Source: Devosia submarina
GTDB lineage: Bacteria; Pseudomonadota; Alphaproteobacteria; Rhizobiales; Devosiaceae
DNA length: 64,000 bases
Assembly: GCF_003056345.1 (NCBI RefSeq)
Contig: NZ_PYWB01000003.1
Span: 291,165-355,164 of the forward strand
Direction of reading: 5' to 3'
Shown piece after piece: positions 20,338 to 30,516 of this stretch (positions within the stretch are counted from its first letter, which is position 1; the number at the start of each line of letters is the position of its first letter). Made by a program: the position numbers and the translations under genes. A model generated the notes under the pieces. That model saw only the letters and a program-made list of their open reading frames with translations. It made no database searches and was not told the DNA's origin.

Positions 20338-21752
20338 TGCGGATCGGCCCCAAGCAGGGCCCCGAGTTCTGCCGGAAGAGCCGCGGCCCATTGCGTAATA
20401 TTGCCAGCGCCGAGGCACACGACATAGTCGCCATCGGCAGCGCGGCTTGCCAGCAAGGGCGCCAGCGCTTCCGCGCGGTCGATTACGCGCGCGTCACGAT
20501 GGCCGCGGGCACGGATGCGGTTGACCAGTTCTTCGTGGGTGACGCCCGCGATGGGCTGCTCGCCAGCGGCGTAGACCGGGGCGATGATGACCGTGTCGGC
20601 GTCGTTGAAGCAGGCGGAGAAATCGTCAAACAGATCATGCAGGCGCGAATAGCGGTGTGGCTGCACCACGGCGATCACGTCGCGCTTGGTGGACTGGCGA
20701 GCGGCGCGCAGCACGGCGGCGATTTCCACGGGATGGTGGCCATAATCGTCGATCACGGTAATGCCGCCGACCACACCGGTCTTGGTGAAGCGGCGCTTGA
20801 CGCCCGTAAAGCCCTTAAGCCCCTTGCGGATTGCCTCTGCGGGAACATGGAGCTGGTCGGCGACAGCGATGGCGGCGGTTGCATTGAGGGCGTTATGAAT
20901 GCCGGGCATGGGCAGCTCGAGCCCATCAATCCGTAACTGGGTCAGGCGAATACGGTCGCGGATTTCGACGGAGAAATGTTGCACGCCGTCGTGGTTTTCC
21001 AGATCGATCAAACGCACATCGGCCTGGGGATTGCGGCCATAGGTAATGACGCGGCGGTCCTTGATCTCGCCTACGAGCGCCTGCACTTCAGGGTGGTCGA
21101 GGCACATCACTGCAAAGCCATAGAAGGGCACGTTTTCGACGAACTGGAGGAACGCCTTCTTGACCCCATCGAAATCGCCGTAATGGTCGAGATGCTCAGG
21201 ATCGATATTGGTAACGATTGCAACGTCCGCAGGGAGTTTCACGAAAGTGCCGTCGCTTTCGTCGGCCTCGACCACCATCCATTCGCCGCCACCAAGGCGC
21301 GCATTGGTACCATAGGCGTTGATGATGCCGCCATTGATGACGGTGGGATCGAGATTGCCGGCGTCTAGCAGGGTTGCAACCAGTGTTGTGGTTGTGGTCT
21401 TGCCATGCGTGCCGCCAATGGCAATGGCCGTCTTGAAGCGCATGATTTCGGCCAGCATCTCGGCACGGCGCACGATGGGCAGCGCCTTGGCACGAGCGGC
21501 CAGGAGTTCGGGATTGTCCTTCTTGATGGCGGAGGACACGACGACCACTTCGGCAGCACCCAGATTGTCGGCGCTCTGCCCGATCTCGACCTTGATGCCC
21601 ATGTCGAGGAGCCGCTGCACATTGGGGTTGAGCGAAGCGTCCGAACCCTGGACGGTATAGCCCTGGTTGTGGAGGATCTCGGCAATGCCGCTCATGCCGA
21701 TGCCGCCAATCCCGATGAAGTGGACTGGCCCGATATTGCGCGGCATTTTCAT
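20334..21752 (-). CDS. murC: UDP-N-acetylmuramate--L-alanine ligase
   Basis: MurC adds L-alanine to UDP-MurNAc. The 472-residue Mur ligase shows the N-terminal nucleotide fold [20 protein letters not shown], the ATP loop [39 protein letters not shown] and the C-terminal [12 protein letters not shown]. Length is standard. Both ends overlap neighbours by 4 bases (murG stop, murB start), indicating tight translational coupling. Confidence 0.97.
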   Translation of the reverse strand: MKMPRNIGPVHFIGIGGIGMSGIAEILHNQGYTVQGSDASLNPNVQRLLDMGIKVEIGQSADNLGAAEVVVVSSAIKKDNPELLAARAKALPIVRRAEMLAEIMRFKTAIAIGGTHGKTTTTTLVATLLDAGNLDPTVINGGIINAYGTNARLGGGEWMVVEADESDGTFVKLPADVAIVTNIDPEHLDHYGDFDGVKKAFLQFVENVPFYGFAVMCLDHPEVQALVGEIKDRRVITYGRNPQADVRLIDLENHDGVQHFSVEIRDRIRLTQLRIDGLELPMPGIHNALNATAAIAVADQLHVPAEAIRKGLKGFTGVKRRFTKTGVVGGITVIDDYGHHPVEIAAVLRAARQSTKRDVIAVVQPHRYSRLHDLFDDFSACFNDADTVIIAPVYAAGEQPIAGVTHEELVNRIRARGHRDARVIDRAEALAPLLASRAADGDYVVCLGAGNITQWAAALPAELGALLGADPQ

Positions 21753-22864
21753 GAGTGTTTTTCCATTCTGGATGCGTCCGTGCCGGACAGCTTTTCGGCA
21801 AGGTCTGCCAGCTTTTCCACGGCGTGGGGCTGACCGAGGGTGCGGGCAGCGGCTGCCGCTTTTGTCAGGGTGGCCGGATCAGTTAACAGGGTCGTGAGGC
21901 GAGTGCCTAGCGATTGCGGCGACAGCGTGGCCTGCTCGGCAACCCAACCCGCGCCCGCTGCTTCCATGATCAGCGCATTGTTATTCTGATCGGCATCAAG
22001 CGCGCCTGGCAAGGGCACCAGAATGGCGGGGCGGCCAAGCACGGTCAGCTCGGCAATGGTGGAGGCGCCAGAACGGCCGATCACGAGGTGGCTTTGGGCT
22101 ATGCGCTCGGGCAGATCGGTGAAGAAGGCGCCAAGTTCGGCATTGATCTGGGCGTCGCGGTACACGGCCGCTACCCGCTCGACATCTTCGGCGCGGCATT
22201 GCTGGACGAGCTTGATGCGCTGGCGCAGCTCTGGTGGGAGCGTGGCGATGGCGGATGGCACGATATCGGACAGAGCCTTGGCGCCCTGACTGCCGCCAAA
22301 AATGACGAGCCGGATTTCCCCGCCCTGTTCCAGCGGCGGATATGGGGTTTGCGCAACGGTGCGGACACGGTCGCGCACGGGATTGCCGGTGACGACTTTC
22401 TCACCGGCGAATTTGTCGGCGTATTTCGTGGTGGCAAAGCTCAGCGCCTGGACGTTGGCGAAGCGCCCAAGCGCACGATTGGCGCGGCCCATGACGGCGT
22501 TCTGTTCATGCAGGATGCCGGGAATGCCGAGGAAGTGCGCGGCAAGGAAAGGGGGGAAGGTCGGATAGCCACCAAAGCCGATCACGCATTGCGGCTTGGA
22601 CGCGCGTAGCTTGCCCGCAGCCACCGCAAGGCCACGCAGGATCTTGACCCCTGCCCCGGCCATCAGGAGCGGGTTCTTGCCCGAGGGGGTGGCAGAAGGG
22701 ACTATGTGGATGGCGCTGGCGGGGAAATCGGCGCCATAGCTTTCGACGCGATGGTCGGTCATCAGCTCGACCACATGGCCGCGCCGGCCCAGTTCCTGCG
22801 CGAGAGCCATGGCCGGGAAGAGATGTCCTCCCGTGCCGCCTGCCATCAACATGAACTTGCTCAT
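21749..22864 (-). CDS. murG: UDP-GlcNAc:lipid I N-acetylglucosaminyltransferase
   Basis: MurG converts lipid I to lipid II at the cytoplasmic face of the membrane. The 371-residue GT-B enzyme has the glycine loop [18 protein letters not shown], the lipid-binding INAL-like region [16 protein letters not shown] and the UDP-GlcNAc site [20 protein letters not shown] with [13 protein letters not shown]. Start overlaps the ftsW stop, and the stop overlaps the murC start, by 4 bases each. Confidence 0.96.
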   Translation of the reverse strand: MSKFMLMAGGTGGHLFPAMALAQELGRRGHVVELMTDHRVESYGADFPASAIHIVPSATPSGKNPLLMAGAGVKILRGLAVAAGKLRASKPQCVIGFGGYPTFPPFLAAHFLGIPGILHEQNAVMGRANRALGRFANVQALSFATTKYADKFAGEKVVTGNPVRDRVRTVAQTPYPPLEQGGEIRLVIFGGSQGAKALSDIVPSAIATLPPELRQRIKLVQQCRAEDVERVAAVYRDAQINAELGAFFTDLPERIAQSHLVIGRSGASTIAELTVLGRPAILVPLPGALDADQNNNALIMEAAGAGWVAEQATLSPQSLGTRLTTLLTDPATLTKAAAAARTLGQPHAVEKLADLAEKLSGTDASRMEKHS

Positions 22865-24033
22865 TCGGCGGGGACCAGTGGCGCCACGGCGCTCTTGTAG
22901 CTTGGAATTCCGGTTGCCATGCGTTCCTCAGGCTTGGTGCGGGTGAAGGCGAGCATCAGCCCCATGCCAAAAGCGATGGCGATCATGGACGTTCCACCAT
23001 AGGACACAAAAGGCAGCGTCATGCCCTTGGGCGGGATGAGGTTGAGGTTCACCGCCAGATTGATGCCAGACTGCATAGCGAACTGGATCGCCAAAGTCGA
23101 CGCCGCCAGACGCGAGAAGAGGCTCGACTGGCGCTGGGCACCCATCATGGCGCGCAGCACGATAAAGGCGATCAGCGCCACCAGCACCATGCAAAAGAGA
23201 ATGCCGTATTCGCCCGCCGCGGCCGAGAATACATAGTCGGCGAGGGCGTCGGGGATGAGTTTTTTGGCGATGGATTCACCGGGGCCGCGGCCGAACCAGC
23301 CCCCTTCCAGCAGGGACTGGAGCGCGCGGTCGATCTGGTACGTATTGCCGCCGCCTTCGGGGTTGAGGAAGGTATCTATGCGGCGCGACACGTGGGGGAA
23401 GAGGAGGTAGGCGCCAAAGATCAGCGCGCCGGCGGCTCCGGCTAGGCCAAAGATGATGAACCAGGAAATGCCGCTGATAAACAGCAGCACTGCCCAGGTG
23501 GCCGAAACCAGCGCGGTCTGGCCGATGTCAGGCTGCAGCAGGAGGCCACCGACAATGGCCATCATGATCAAGGTCGCAAGGATGCGGCCCGGCACGTTGC
23601 GGTGGATCATGGATTCCGAAAAGAGCCACGCCCCCAGCACGGCGAAGGCCGGCTTGACGAATTCGGAAGGCTGGATGGATTGCCCGGCGAGTGAAATCCA
23701 GCGCCGGGCGCCTTTCACTTCCGTGCCGAACCGGAGGGTCGCCCAAAGGAGCGCCAGGCTCACCACGAGGGTAACAAGGGCAGCGATGCGTGCCTGGCGA
23801 TGATTGAGGAAGGACGCGGCGATCATCACCGGCAATGCAGCGACGCAAAACAGCGCGTGGCGAATAACGAAGAACCACGGCGACAGGCCAATGCGCTCCG
23901 CCACAGGTGGGCTTGCAGCAAAGCTCAGCACCATGCCGCAAGTCATCAGCAGAATAAGGGCGCCAAGCAATTCCCGATCAATGGACCACCACCACTCGGC
24001 GAGCGGTGTCTTTTCAGCACGGGAAAACATCAT
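22861..24033 (-). CDS. ftsW: Divisome peptidoglycan polymerase FtsW
   Basis: FtsW is the SEDS-family glycan polymerase of the divisome, working with FtsI. The 390-residue protein has about ten membrane segments and the SEDS motifs FGTEVKGARRWISLAGQSIQ, QPSEFVKPAF, QPDIGQTAL and the late LIPPKGMTLPFVSYGGTSM. I chose ATG 24033 (MMFSRAEKTPLAEWW) over an upstream TTG. In related genomes murD directly precedes ftsW; here a 217-base gap with a palindromic repeat takes that place. Confidence 0.95.
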   Translation of the reverse strand: MMFSRAEKTPLAEWWWSIDRELLGALILLMTCGMVLSFAASPPVAERIGLSPWFFVIRHALFCVAALPVMIAASFLNHRQARIAALVTLVVSLALLWATLRFGTEVKGARRWISLAGQSIQPSEFVKPAFAVLGAWLFSESMIHRNVPGRILATLIMMAIVGGLLLQPDIGQTALVSATWAVLLFISGISWFIIFGLAGAAGALIFGAYLLFPHVSRRIDTFLNPEGGGNTYQIDRALQSLLEGGWFGRGPGESIAKKLIPDALADYVFSAAAGEYGILFCMVLVALIAFIVLRAMMGAQRQSSLFSRLAASTLAIQFAMQSGINLAVNLNLIPPKGMTLPFVSYGGTSMIAIAFGMGLMLAFTRTKPEERMATGIPSYKSAVAPLVPAE

Positions 24034-24139
24034 GGGAATGGCCAGGGGTAATCGGTACAAACTCGGTGCAATTGTAGCAGGCCGATGGTTACCGAAGTCC
24101 GAACTCGAAGTGCAATTTGCGAGTCGAGGGACATGCTGC

Positions 24140-24226
24140 TCGTCACCCTTGGCTTGACCCAGGGGGACTATAGTTTTGCAGCAAAAAGAAAGTGCAGAGC
24201 CCTCGGGTCGAGCCCGAGGGTGACGA
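24140..24226. repeat. Palindromic intergenic repeat, family A (copy 5)
   Basis: TCGTCACCCTTGGCTTGACC faces GGGTCGAGCCCGAGGGTGACGA across the mraY-ftsW gap, where murD would be expected. The left arm carries a few mismatches relative to the right. Confidence 0.85.
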
Positions 24227-24250
24227 CTATGGTGGATTGCGACCCTGCCG

Positions 24251-25336
24251 CTAGCGAAGCTTGAGGCTCGAAAGTCCTACCAGAGCCAGAACGAAGCTGA
24301 TGATCCAGAAGCGGATCACGACCTGGGACTCGGTCCAGCCCAGATGCTCGAAATGGTGGTGAATGGGCGCCATGCGGAAGACGCGCTTGCCGGTGAGGCG
24401 GAAGGACGTGACCTGGACGATCACCGAGACGGTTTCCAGCACAAACAGGCCCCCGATAATGGCGAGGACGATCTCGTGCTTGGTGGCAACGGCAATCGAG
24501 CCGAGCGCGCCGCCCAGGGCAAGCGAGCCGGTGTCGCCCATGAAGATCTGGGCCGGTGGCGCGTTGAACCAGAGGAAACCCAGGCCCGCGCCGATCAGGG
24601 CGCCGCAGACCACGGAGAGTTCGGCCGTGCCGGGAACGTGGTTGAGCAGGAGGTAATCGGAGAAATTCTGGCTGCCCACGAGATAGGCGATAAGGGCAAA
24701 ACAGGCGGCGGCAACCATCACGGGAACAATGGCAAGGCCATCAAGGCCATCGGTAAGGTTCACCGAATTGCCGGCGGCCACAACGACGAAACCGCCAAAA
24801 AGGATATAGAAATAGCCAAGGTTGAGCGCGAGATCCTTGACGAAGGGAAACAGGAGCGATGTCCCGTAAGCCCCTGAGGCGAGTTGGGAAATGGCAAAGG
24901 CGGCGATGGAGCCGATCAGCGCTTCGAGCAGAAGGCGCTGGCGCGAGCCGAAGCCCTTGTGGCTCATGCGCTTGACCTTAAGATAGTCGTCGTAAAAGCC
25001 GATGGCGCCGAAACCGACGGTGACAAACAACACCACCCAAACATAGCCATTACTGAGATTGGCCCAGATCAGGGTGGAAATCACCGCGCCCGAAAGGATC
25101 ATCAGCCCGCCCATGGTGGGCGTGCCCTTCTTGGTCAGCAAATGGCCGGCGGGTCCGTCCTCGCGGATCGGCTGGCCCTTGCCCTGCTTCAGGCGCAGCA
25201 GCGCGATCATGCCGGGGCCGAACATGAACACAAAGAACAGTGCCGTTATGACGGCTCCGGCCGTGCGGAAGGTGATGTAGCGGAAGACGTTGAAGGCCGC
25301 GAACGCTTCACCGAGCTGGCCGAGAAAATAGAGCAT
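24251..25336 (-). CDS. mraY: Phospho-MurNAc-pentapeptide translocase
   Basis: MraY attaches phospho-MurNAc-pentapeptide to undecaprenyl phosphate, making lipid I. The 361-residue protein has ten membrane segments and the catalytic motifs [26 protein letters not shown] and the [19 protein letters not shown] histidine region. Length is typical. It follows murF after 28 bases and is the last gene of that block. Confidence 0.97.
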   Translation of the reverse strand: MLYFLGQLGEAFAAFNVFRYITFRTAGAVITALFFVFMFGPGMIALLRLKQGKGQPIREDGPAGHLLTKKGTPTMGGLMILSGAVISTLIWANLSNGYVWVVLFVTVGFGAIGFYDDYLKVKRMSHKGFGSRQRLLLEALIGSIAAFAISQLASGAYGTSLLFPFVKDLALNLGYFYILFGGFVVVAAGNSVNLTDGLDGLAIVPVMVAAACFALIAYLVGSQNFSDYLLLNHVPGTAELSVVCGALIGAGLGFLWFNAPPAQIFMGDTGSLALGGALGSIAVATKHEIVLAIIGGLFVLETVSVIVQVTSFRLTGKRVFRMAPIHHHFEHLGWTESQVVIRFWIISFVLALVGLSSLKLR

Positions 25337-25364
25337 GTGGGGAAGCGTCCTTGTTGGCTTGGAG

Positions 25365-26759
25365 TCAGTTGTTCGTGAACTTTTGCCGAATTTGTTCCAC
25401 GATGGTCGTCAGCCCCACGCCGTTGGACCCTTTGATCATAACTGCATCGCCATAGGCAAGATCGTTCAACACGATCTCCGCCATCTCCGCCGCTGTTTGT
25501 GTATGGGCGGCAACAGGACCGGGACCAAGCGCTTCGGCAAGCGCCGCCATCTCCTGCCCCACAAGATAAACGCGTTCGGCTCCCGAGGCGACAACGGCCG
25601 GCTTGAGGCCGGCATGAAGGGCCGGACTCTGCGGCCCAAGCTCCCGCATGTCGCCCAGAATGATGATCTTGCGCCCATTGGGAGCGGCCTGCGCGGCAAA
25701 AACGTCAAGTGCCGCGTTCATGGAGGCAGTGTTGGCGTTGTAGCTTTCATCGATCAGGAAAAGCGGGTTGCCCTGAGGCCCGAGTATGCTGCGCTGACCG
25801 CGACCGGCCTGGGCACCAAAGCTTGCCAAAGCCCGCAGGGCGACAGCAGGCTCGACGCCGGCCAGGAAAGAAACCGCAAGGGCGGCCGTTGCATTGGCAA
25901 CCATGTGGCGCCCGGGAACGGACAGCGCCAGTTCGTGGCGGACGCCCCGGTGCTCGACCATGGCAATGCTGCGGTCTGCTTCGGTTTGCATCTCGATGAT
26001 CTGCCAGTCGGCACCACGGGCCTCGCCATATGTGACGATGCTGCGGACGCCTGCGGCATTGGCTTCGTCGAGCAGGACGGGGAGTTGCGGATGATCGGCG
26101 TTCAGCACGGCGGTACCGCCTGGCTCGAGGCCGGCAAAGATTTCCGCCTTTGCGCGGGCAATGGCATCGAGGGAGCCGAGGTTTTCCAGATGCGCTGGGG
26201 CAATGGTGGTGATCACCGCAATATGGGGCCGTACCAGGCGGCTCAACGGACGAATCTCGTCGGCATGGTTCATGCCCATTTCGAAGACGCCGAACTGCGC
26301 CTCGCGGGGCAGGCGCGACAGCATGAGCGGCACGCCCCAGTGATTGTTGAAGCTCTTGATGGAGGCGTGGGTGGCACCTGCCGCCTCGAACACGACACGG
26401 ATGGCTTCCTTGGTGGTGGTCTTGCCTACGCTTCCAGTGACGCCGACGATCGTGGCGCGGCTGCGTTCACGCGCAGCACGGGCGATGTTGCGGAGGCCTT
26501 CAAGGGCGTCGCCGACAACGATCCGGCGCGGGCCCTCGCCCCGGCTCACCAAGGCCGCAACGGCGCCATTGGCCAGGGCGGCGTCAACGAAGTCATGCCC
26601 ATCGAAACGGTCGCCCCGTATGGCTACGAACAGGGCGTCGGGGCCAAGATCGCGGGAATCGATGGAGATGGAGTTGATGGGGGTGGCTGGATCGAGGTCG
26701 GTGACGCGTCCACCGGTGGCGGTACATATGTCCTCGATCGTGTAGAGCGGCTTAGTCAT
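25365..26759 (-). CDS. murF: UDP-MurNAc-tripeptide--D-Ala-D-Ala ligase
   Basis: MurF adds the D-Ala-D-Ala dipeptide, completing the pentapeptide. The 464-residue enzyme shows the ATP loop [40 protein letters not shown] and [20 protein letters not shown]. It is followed closely by mraY. A family A repeat lies between it and murE upstream, so murF-mraY may form a separate transcript. Confidence 0.96.
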   Translation of the reverse strand: MTKPLYTIEDICTATGGRVTDLDPATPINSISIDSRDLGPDALFVAIRGDRFDGHDFVDAALANGAVAALVSRGEGPRRIVVGDALEGLRNIARAARERSRATIVGVTGSVGKTTTKEAIRVVFEAAGATHASIKSFNNHWGVPLMLSRLPREAQFGVFEMGMNHADEIRPLSRLVRPHIAVITTIAPAHLENLGSLDAIARAKAEIFAGLEPGGTAVLNADHPQLPVLLDEANAAGVRSIVTYGEARGADWQIIEMQTEADRSIAMVEHRGVRHELALSVPGRHMVANATAALAVSFLAGVEPAVALRALASFGAQAGRGQRSILGPQGNPLFLIDESYNANTASMNAALDVFAAQAAPNGRKIIILGDMRELGPQSPALHAGLKPAVVASGAERVYLVGQEMAALAEALGPGPVAAHTQTAAEMAEIVLNDLAYGDAVMIKGSNGVGLTTIVEQIRQKFTNN

Positions 26760-26846
26760 GAGTGGACAAATACCTCAGTGTTCTATGCCACCCCTAGCCC
26801 CCTCCTGCCTGACACTGCAAGGAGAATGGAGACGATGCTCACTATC

Positions 26847-26938
26847 GATCGTCACCCTCGGGCTCGACCCGAGGGCACTGCACTTATGCAGCGGCCAGCA
26901 AGTGTAGAACCATCGGGGCGAGCCTGAGGGTGACGATC
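26847..26938. repeat. Palindromic intergenic repeat, family A (copy 6)
   Basis: GATCGTCACCCTCGGGCTCG and GCCTGAGGGTGACGATC close an imperfect 92-base palindrome between murE and murF. Confidence 0.87.
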
Positions 26939-26959
26939 GCCTATGAGGGAGGAAGCAGC

Positions 26960-28402
26960 CTACCCCTTGATCGCCTCCGCCACAGCTTCATGATCGGAGA
27001 AATGGTGTTTGGTGGTTCCCACGATCTGGTAGTTCTCGTGGCCCTTGCCTGCAACCAGTAAAACGTCTCCGGGCTGCAAGCTTGTAACCGCTTCGGTGAT
27101 GGCCGACTTGCGATCGGCGATTTCCTTGGCGTTGGGAGCAGCAGCGAGGATTTCGCTGCGAATGGTCTTGGCGTCTTCCGTGCGAGGGTTATCGTCGGTA
27201 ACGATAACAATGTCGGCCAGCTTGTTGGCGATGGCACCCATTTGCGGGCGCTTGCCCTTGTCGCGATCGCCGCCGCAGCCGAAAACCACGACGAGCTTGC
27301 GCTTGGCATAAGGGCGCAGCGCTTCAAGAGCGGTCTTAAGGGCGTCGGGTGTGTGCGAATAGTCGACGAACACCGCCGCGCCATTGTGTTCGGCTACCAA
27401 TTCAAGACGCCCCTTGGCCCCCTTGAGCTCGGAAAGGGCGGGAAAGGCCTGCGCCTTTTCCACGCCCGTCGACATGGCGAGCGCGGCAGCAATCAGGGCA
27501 TTGCTGACCTGGAACTCGCCAGTGAGCGGCAGGTGGAAACTGAGCTTTTCCCCGATATGGCGCACTTCAACGCGCTGGCCATAGCCCTCGGGCTTGATGG
27601 ACAGGATTTCGATGTAAGCGCCCTCGCGGCCCACGGTCAAAAGCGTGGCGCTGGCGCTGAGCGCGGCGAACATGAAGGGTTCGTGCTCGGGATCATCCAC
27701 ATTAACCACTGCCGGGCCACTATCCACCAGCAAATCGGTGAAGAGGCGCAGCTTGGCGTTGCGGTACTCGTCCATGTCCTTGTGGTAGTCGAGATGGTCG
27801 CGGCTGAGATTGGTGAAGGCGACCGCTTCGAAGTGCATGCCATCAAGCCGGCGCTGGTCGAGGCCATGGCTAGAAGCCTCGATCGCCACATGGTCTATCC
27901 CCTGGGCCTTGAGGGAGCGCATGGATTGATGCAGCGTGCGGGAATCGGGCGTGGTGAGGCTCCCCTCGATCAGCCGGCGGGCGGTCTGCACGCCCAAGGT
28001 GCCAACGCTCGCGCCAGGAATGCCGGCATAGTCCCAGATCTGGCGCACAAATGAAGCGACGGAGGTTTTCCCGTTGGTGCCAGTGACGGCGACGGTGATT
28101 TCAGGCTGCGGCTCGAAAATGCGGGAGGCAGCACGCGCATAGGCAGCGCGCACATCCTTGACCACTATCACCGGCACGCCGGGATCGCCGGGCGGCGCTA
28201 TATCGGTGATAATGGCGAGCGCGCCGCGGCGAACGGCGTCGGGCACGAACTGGTTGCCGTGCACATTATTCCCCGGCAGGGCAAAGAAAATGTCCCCCGG
28301 CTCGATCCGGCGGCTGTCGGAATTCAGCCCGAAAACCGCACCGAGGCCCTTCTTGGGCCGGGCGCCGGAGCCTTCGAGCAATTGTGTGACGCTTAGGGAC
28401 AA
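26960..28402 (-). CDS. murE: UDP-MurNAc-dipeptide--meso-diaminopimelate ligase
   Basis: MurE adds the third stem amino acid. The 480-residue enzyme has the ATP loop ITVAVTGTNGKTSVASFVRQ and, in the C-terminal domain, DNPRTED, the DNPR motif that selects meso-diaminopimelate over lysine. The carbamylated-lysine region and C-terminal GKGHENYQ are present. It starts 21 bases after the ftsI stop, so it belongs to the rsmH-ftsL-ftsI-murE block. Confidence 0.97.
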   Translation of the reverse strand: MSLSVTQLLEGSGARPKKGLGAVFGLNSDSRRIEPGDIFFALPGNNVHGNQFVPDAVRRGALAIITDIAPPGDPGVPVIVVKDVRAAYARAASRIFEPQPEITVAVTGTNGKTSVASFVRQIWDYAGIPGASVGTLGVQTARRLIEGSLTTPDSRTLHQSMRSLKAQGIDHVAIEASSHGLDQRRLDGMHFEAVAFTNLSRDHLDYHKDMDEYRNAKLRLFTDLLVDSGPAVVNVDDPEHEPFMFAALSASATLLTVGREGAYIEILSIKPEGYGQRVEVRHIGEKLSFHLPLTGEFQVSNALIAAALAMSTGVEKAQAFPALSELKGAKGRLELVAEHNGAAVFVDYSHTPDALKTALEALRPYAKRKLVVVFGCGGDRDKGKRPQMGAIANKLADIVIVTDDNPRTEDAKTIRSEILAAAPNAKEIADRKSAITEAVTSLQPGDVLLVAGKGHENYQIVGTTKHHFSDHEAVAEAIKG

Positions 28403-28423
28403 AGCAGGCGATCCTTCTGGATA

Positions 28424-30133
28424 TCAGCGAAGTTCAGGTGGGACGAGTTGTTCGTCAATCAAGGGCGAGAAATCGGGCGCAATTCCGAGCATGGGGGCAA
28501 CGCGCTGCACGATGCGGCCCGTGAGGGCGCCGGCATTCCAGCCGGCCGTGGTGCCAGACTGCGGATTTTCGGCCTTGGGCTCGTCGACCATGATGATCAT
28601 GGCATAGCGTGGATTGTCGAGCGGGAAGGCCGAGCCGAAGAAATTGGTGACCTTGCTTGAGGAATAGCGCCCATCGACCACTTTTTCAGCAGTGCCGGTC
28701 TTGCCGCCGACACGATAGCCAAGGGCCGCCTTGTTCATCTGAGAGCCCGAGCCCTCAAGGGCGTTGAGGCGCATGAGGTAGCGCATCTGGGCGCTTGCAT
28801 CCTCGGTGATGACGCGGCGGTAAAGCTGTTCGGCTTCCGCCTTGTCGCGCTTGTAGAGCGTGGGAGGAACGTAATTGCCCCCGTTGACGAAGGCCGCATA
28901 GGCGGTGAGCATGTGGAGCGGCGAAACGGATAAACCGTGGCCGAACGAGGCGGTTGCGGCGCCCACTTCCGACAATTGCTTGGGGACAGTGGGCAGGCGC
29001 ATTTCGGGGAGTTCAAATTGTACACGTGCGTCAAAGCCCATCGTGGTCAGGAAGGCGCGGAAGTTTTCCTTGCCCATGGCCTGCATGATGCGGATGGTGC
29101 CGATATTGGACGAGTACTTATAAACTTCCGGCAGGCTCAAGATGCGGTGCTTGCCGTGAAAGTCGTCGATGGTGAAGCGACCAAAGCGGATGCCGAAGCG
29201 GGCATCCAATTGTTCGTTGATGGACACGGCACCACTGCTGAGCGCGCCGGCCAGGGTCACGGTCTTGAAGATGGAGCCGGGCTCAAAAATGCCAGCGGTG
29301 ATACGGTTGAAACTGTCCTTGACCAGGGCGGTTGCCGGCTCGTTGGGGTTGAAGTCCGGGACCGATGCCAGCGCAATGACTTCGCCGGTGTGGATGTCCA
29401 TCATCACGCCAGCGGCCGCGATGGCCTGGTAGCGCGTCATGGCGTCCATCAATTGCTCGTGCATGACGTGTTGCACGCGCATGTCGACGGAGAGCTCGAC
29501 AGGCTTGAGCGCATTGCCGCGGGCAAGGCCCAGCTCCTGGAGCAGCGCAACATCCTCGCCATCCATGTGCCGCTCGATGCCGGCAATGCCCTGGTTGTCG
29601 ATATTGGTGGAGCCGAGGATGTGGGACGCTTCGCTCATGCCGGGGTAGAAGCGCTTGGATTCGGTCAGGAATTCAATGCCGGGAATACCCAGGCGCATGA
29701 TGCGGTCCTGGATGGCGGGCGAGAGTTCGCGCTGCACCCAGACAAAGCCCTTGTCGCCGGTGAGGCGTTTGCGCAGCCAGTCTTCGCTAAGATCAGGCAA
29801 GACGGTCCTGATCTTGCGGACCGCCTCTTCCACATCGATGATGCGCCGCGGCTCGGCATAAAGCGAGGGCACGCGAATATCGACGGCCATCTCAAGGCCA
29901 TTGCGGTCCAGGATGGGGGGGCGAGTCGCCGTGATCACATCGCGCGCCTGTCCCTCGATCGTGCTGTCGGGCACCACCATGCCAAGCTGCACGAGGCGCC
30001 CGCCAACAAGGCCAAAGCCCAGCACCAGCGCCAGGATCATCCAGCGAATGCGCGCCTGGGTGAGGTTGCCGCGCACCTTGCGCGCGCCATCGAGCGAAAT
30101 GGTCGAGCCCAGCTCGTCAGCAGTCATAGCCAT
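28424..30133 (-). CDS. ftsI: Division-specific transpeptidase FtsI (PBP3)
   Basis: FtsI cross-links septal peptidoglycan. The 569-residue class B PBP has one N-terminal membrane helix (MILALVLGFGLVGGRLVQLG), the pedestal domain, then the transpeptidase domain with SxxK in FEPGSIFKTV (Ser287), SxN in YKYSSNIGTI and KTG in YRVGGKTGTAEKV. Its start overlaps the ftsL stop as TAATG, indicating coupling. The length matches alphaproteobacterial FtsI. Confidence 0.96.
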   Translation of the reverse strand: MAMTADELGSTISLDGARKVRGNLTQARIRWMILALVLGFGLVGGRLVQLGMVVPDSTIEGQARDVITATRPPILDRNGLEMAVDIRVPSLYAEPRRIIDVEEAVRKIRTVLPDLSEDWLRKRLTGDKGFVWVQRELSPAIQDRIMRLGIPGIEFLTESKRFYPGMSEASHILGSTNIDNQGIAGIERHMDGEDVALLQELGLARGNALKPVELSVDMRVQHVMHEQLMDAMTRYQAIAAAGVMMDIHTGEVIALASVPDFNPNEPATALVKDSFNRITAGIFEPGSIFKTVTLAGALSSGAVSINEQLDARFGIRFGRFTIDDFHGKHRILSLPEVYKYSSNIGTIRIMQAMGKENFRAFLTTMGFDARVQFELPEMRLPTVPKQLSEVGAATASFGHGLSVSPLHMLTAYAAFVNGGNYVPPTLYKRDKAEAEQLYRRVITEDASAQMRYLMRLNALEGSGSQMNKAALGYRVGGKTGTAEKVVDGRYSSSKVTNFFGSAFPLDNPRYAMIIMVDEPKAENPQSGTTAGWNAGALTGRIVQRVAPMLGIAPDFSPLIDEQLVPPELR

Positions 30134-30516
30134 TATTCAATGCCCTCCAGTTCCAGGATGGCGTCGATCGGGTCGATGCCGGCTTCCAGCGAAAGGAACA
30201 GGGAATCCATGGCGGCGCTGTTTGGCTTGGCCGGGCGCATGGGAATGGCGGTGAAAGAGCCGAACTGCTCTTGCTTCACCGGCTCGATCAGCAGGGCATA
30301 TTGATGCCGCTTGATGATAGGCTCGATATGGCCGGGCTGGCTCAGCACGGCTTCGTCTGCCTTGAGAATGGATAGATCCCCTTCCTGGGAATCGATCAGC
30401 GCGATCAGGGCAGTCCGCTCGCTTGCCGTATTCTCGATGGAGAATTTGAGCGCATACACGCCCGAGAGCATCAGGACGCTGGAAAAGATCAGCAGGATGT
30501 TGAGATTGCGGATCAT
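30133..30516 (-). CDS. ftsL: FtsL-like division protein
   Basis: A 127-residue bitopic protein with an N-terminal membrane helix (NILLIFSSVLMLSGVYAL) followed by a short helical segment (KFSIENTASERTALIALIDS). Its position between rsmH and ftsI, with single-base TAATG overlaps on both sides, is the basis for calling it FtsL; the sequence itself is poorly conserved in this family. The C-terminal ~50 residues are a soluble extension without a recognisable domain. Confidence 0.85.
   Translation of the reverse strand: MIRNLNILLIFSSVLMLSGVYALKFSIENTASERTALIALIDSQEGDLSILKADEAVLSQPGHIEPIIKRHQYALLIEPVKQEQFGSFTAIPMRPAKPNSAAMDSLFLSLEAGIDPIDAILELEGIE

Noticed and set aside
25335..26927. Plus-strand ORF of 530 codons opposite murF
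   Set aside because: Antisense to conserved MurF, low-complexity composition, no ribosome site or domain.
28937..30304. Plus-strand ORF of 455 codons opposite ftsI
   Set aside because: Shadow of FtsI; no family resemblance.
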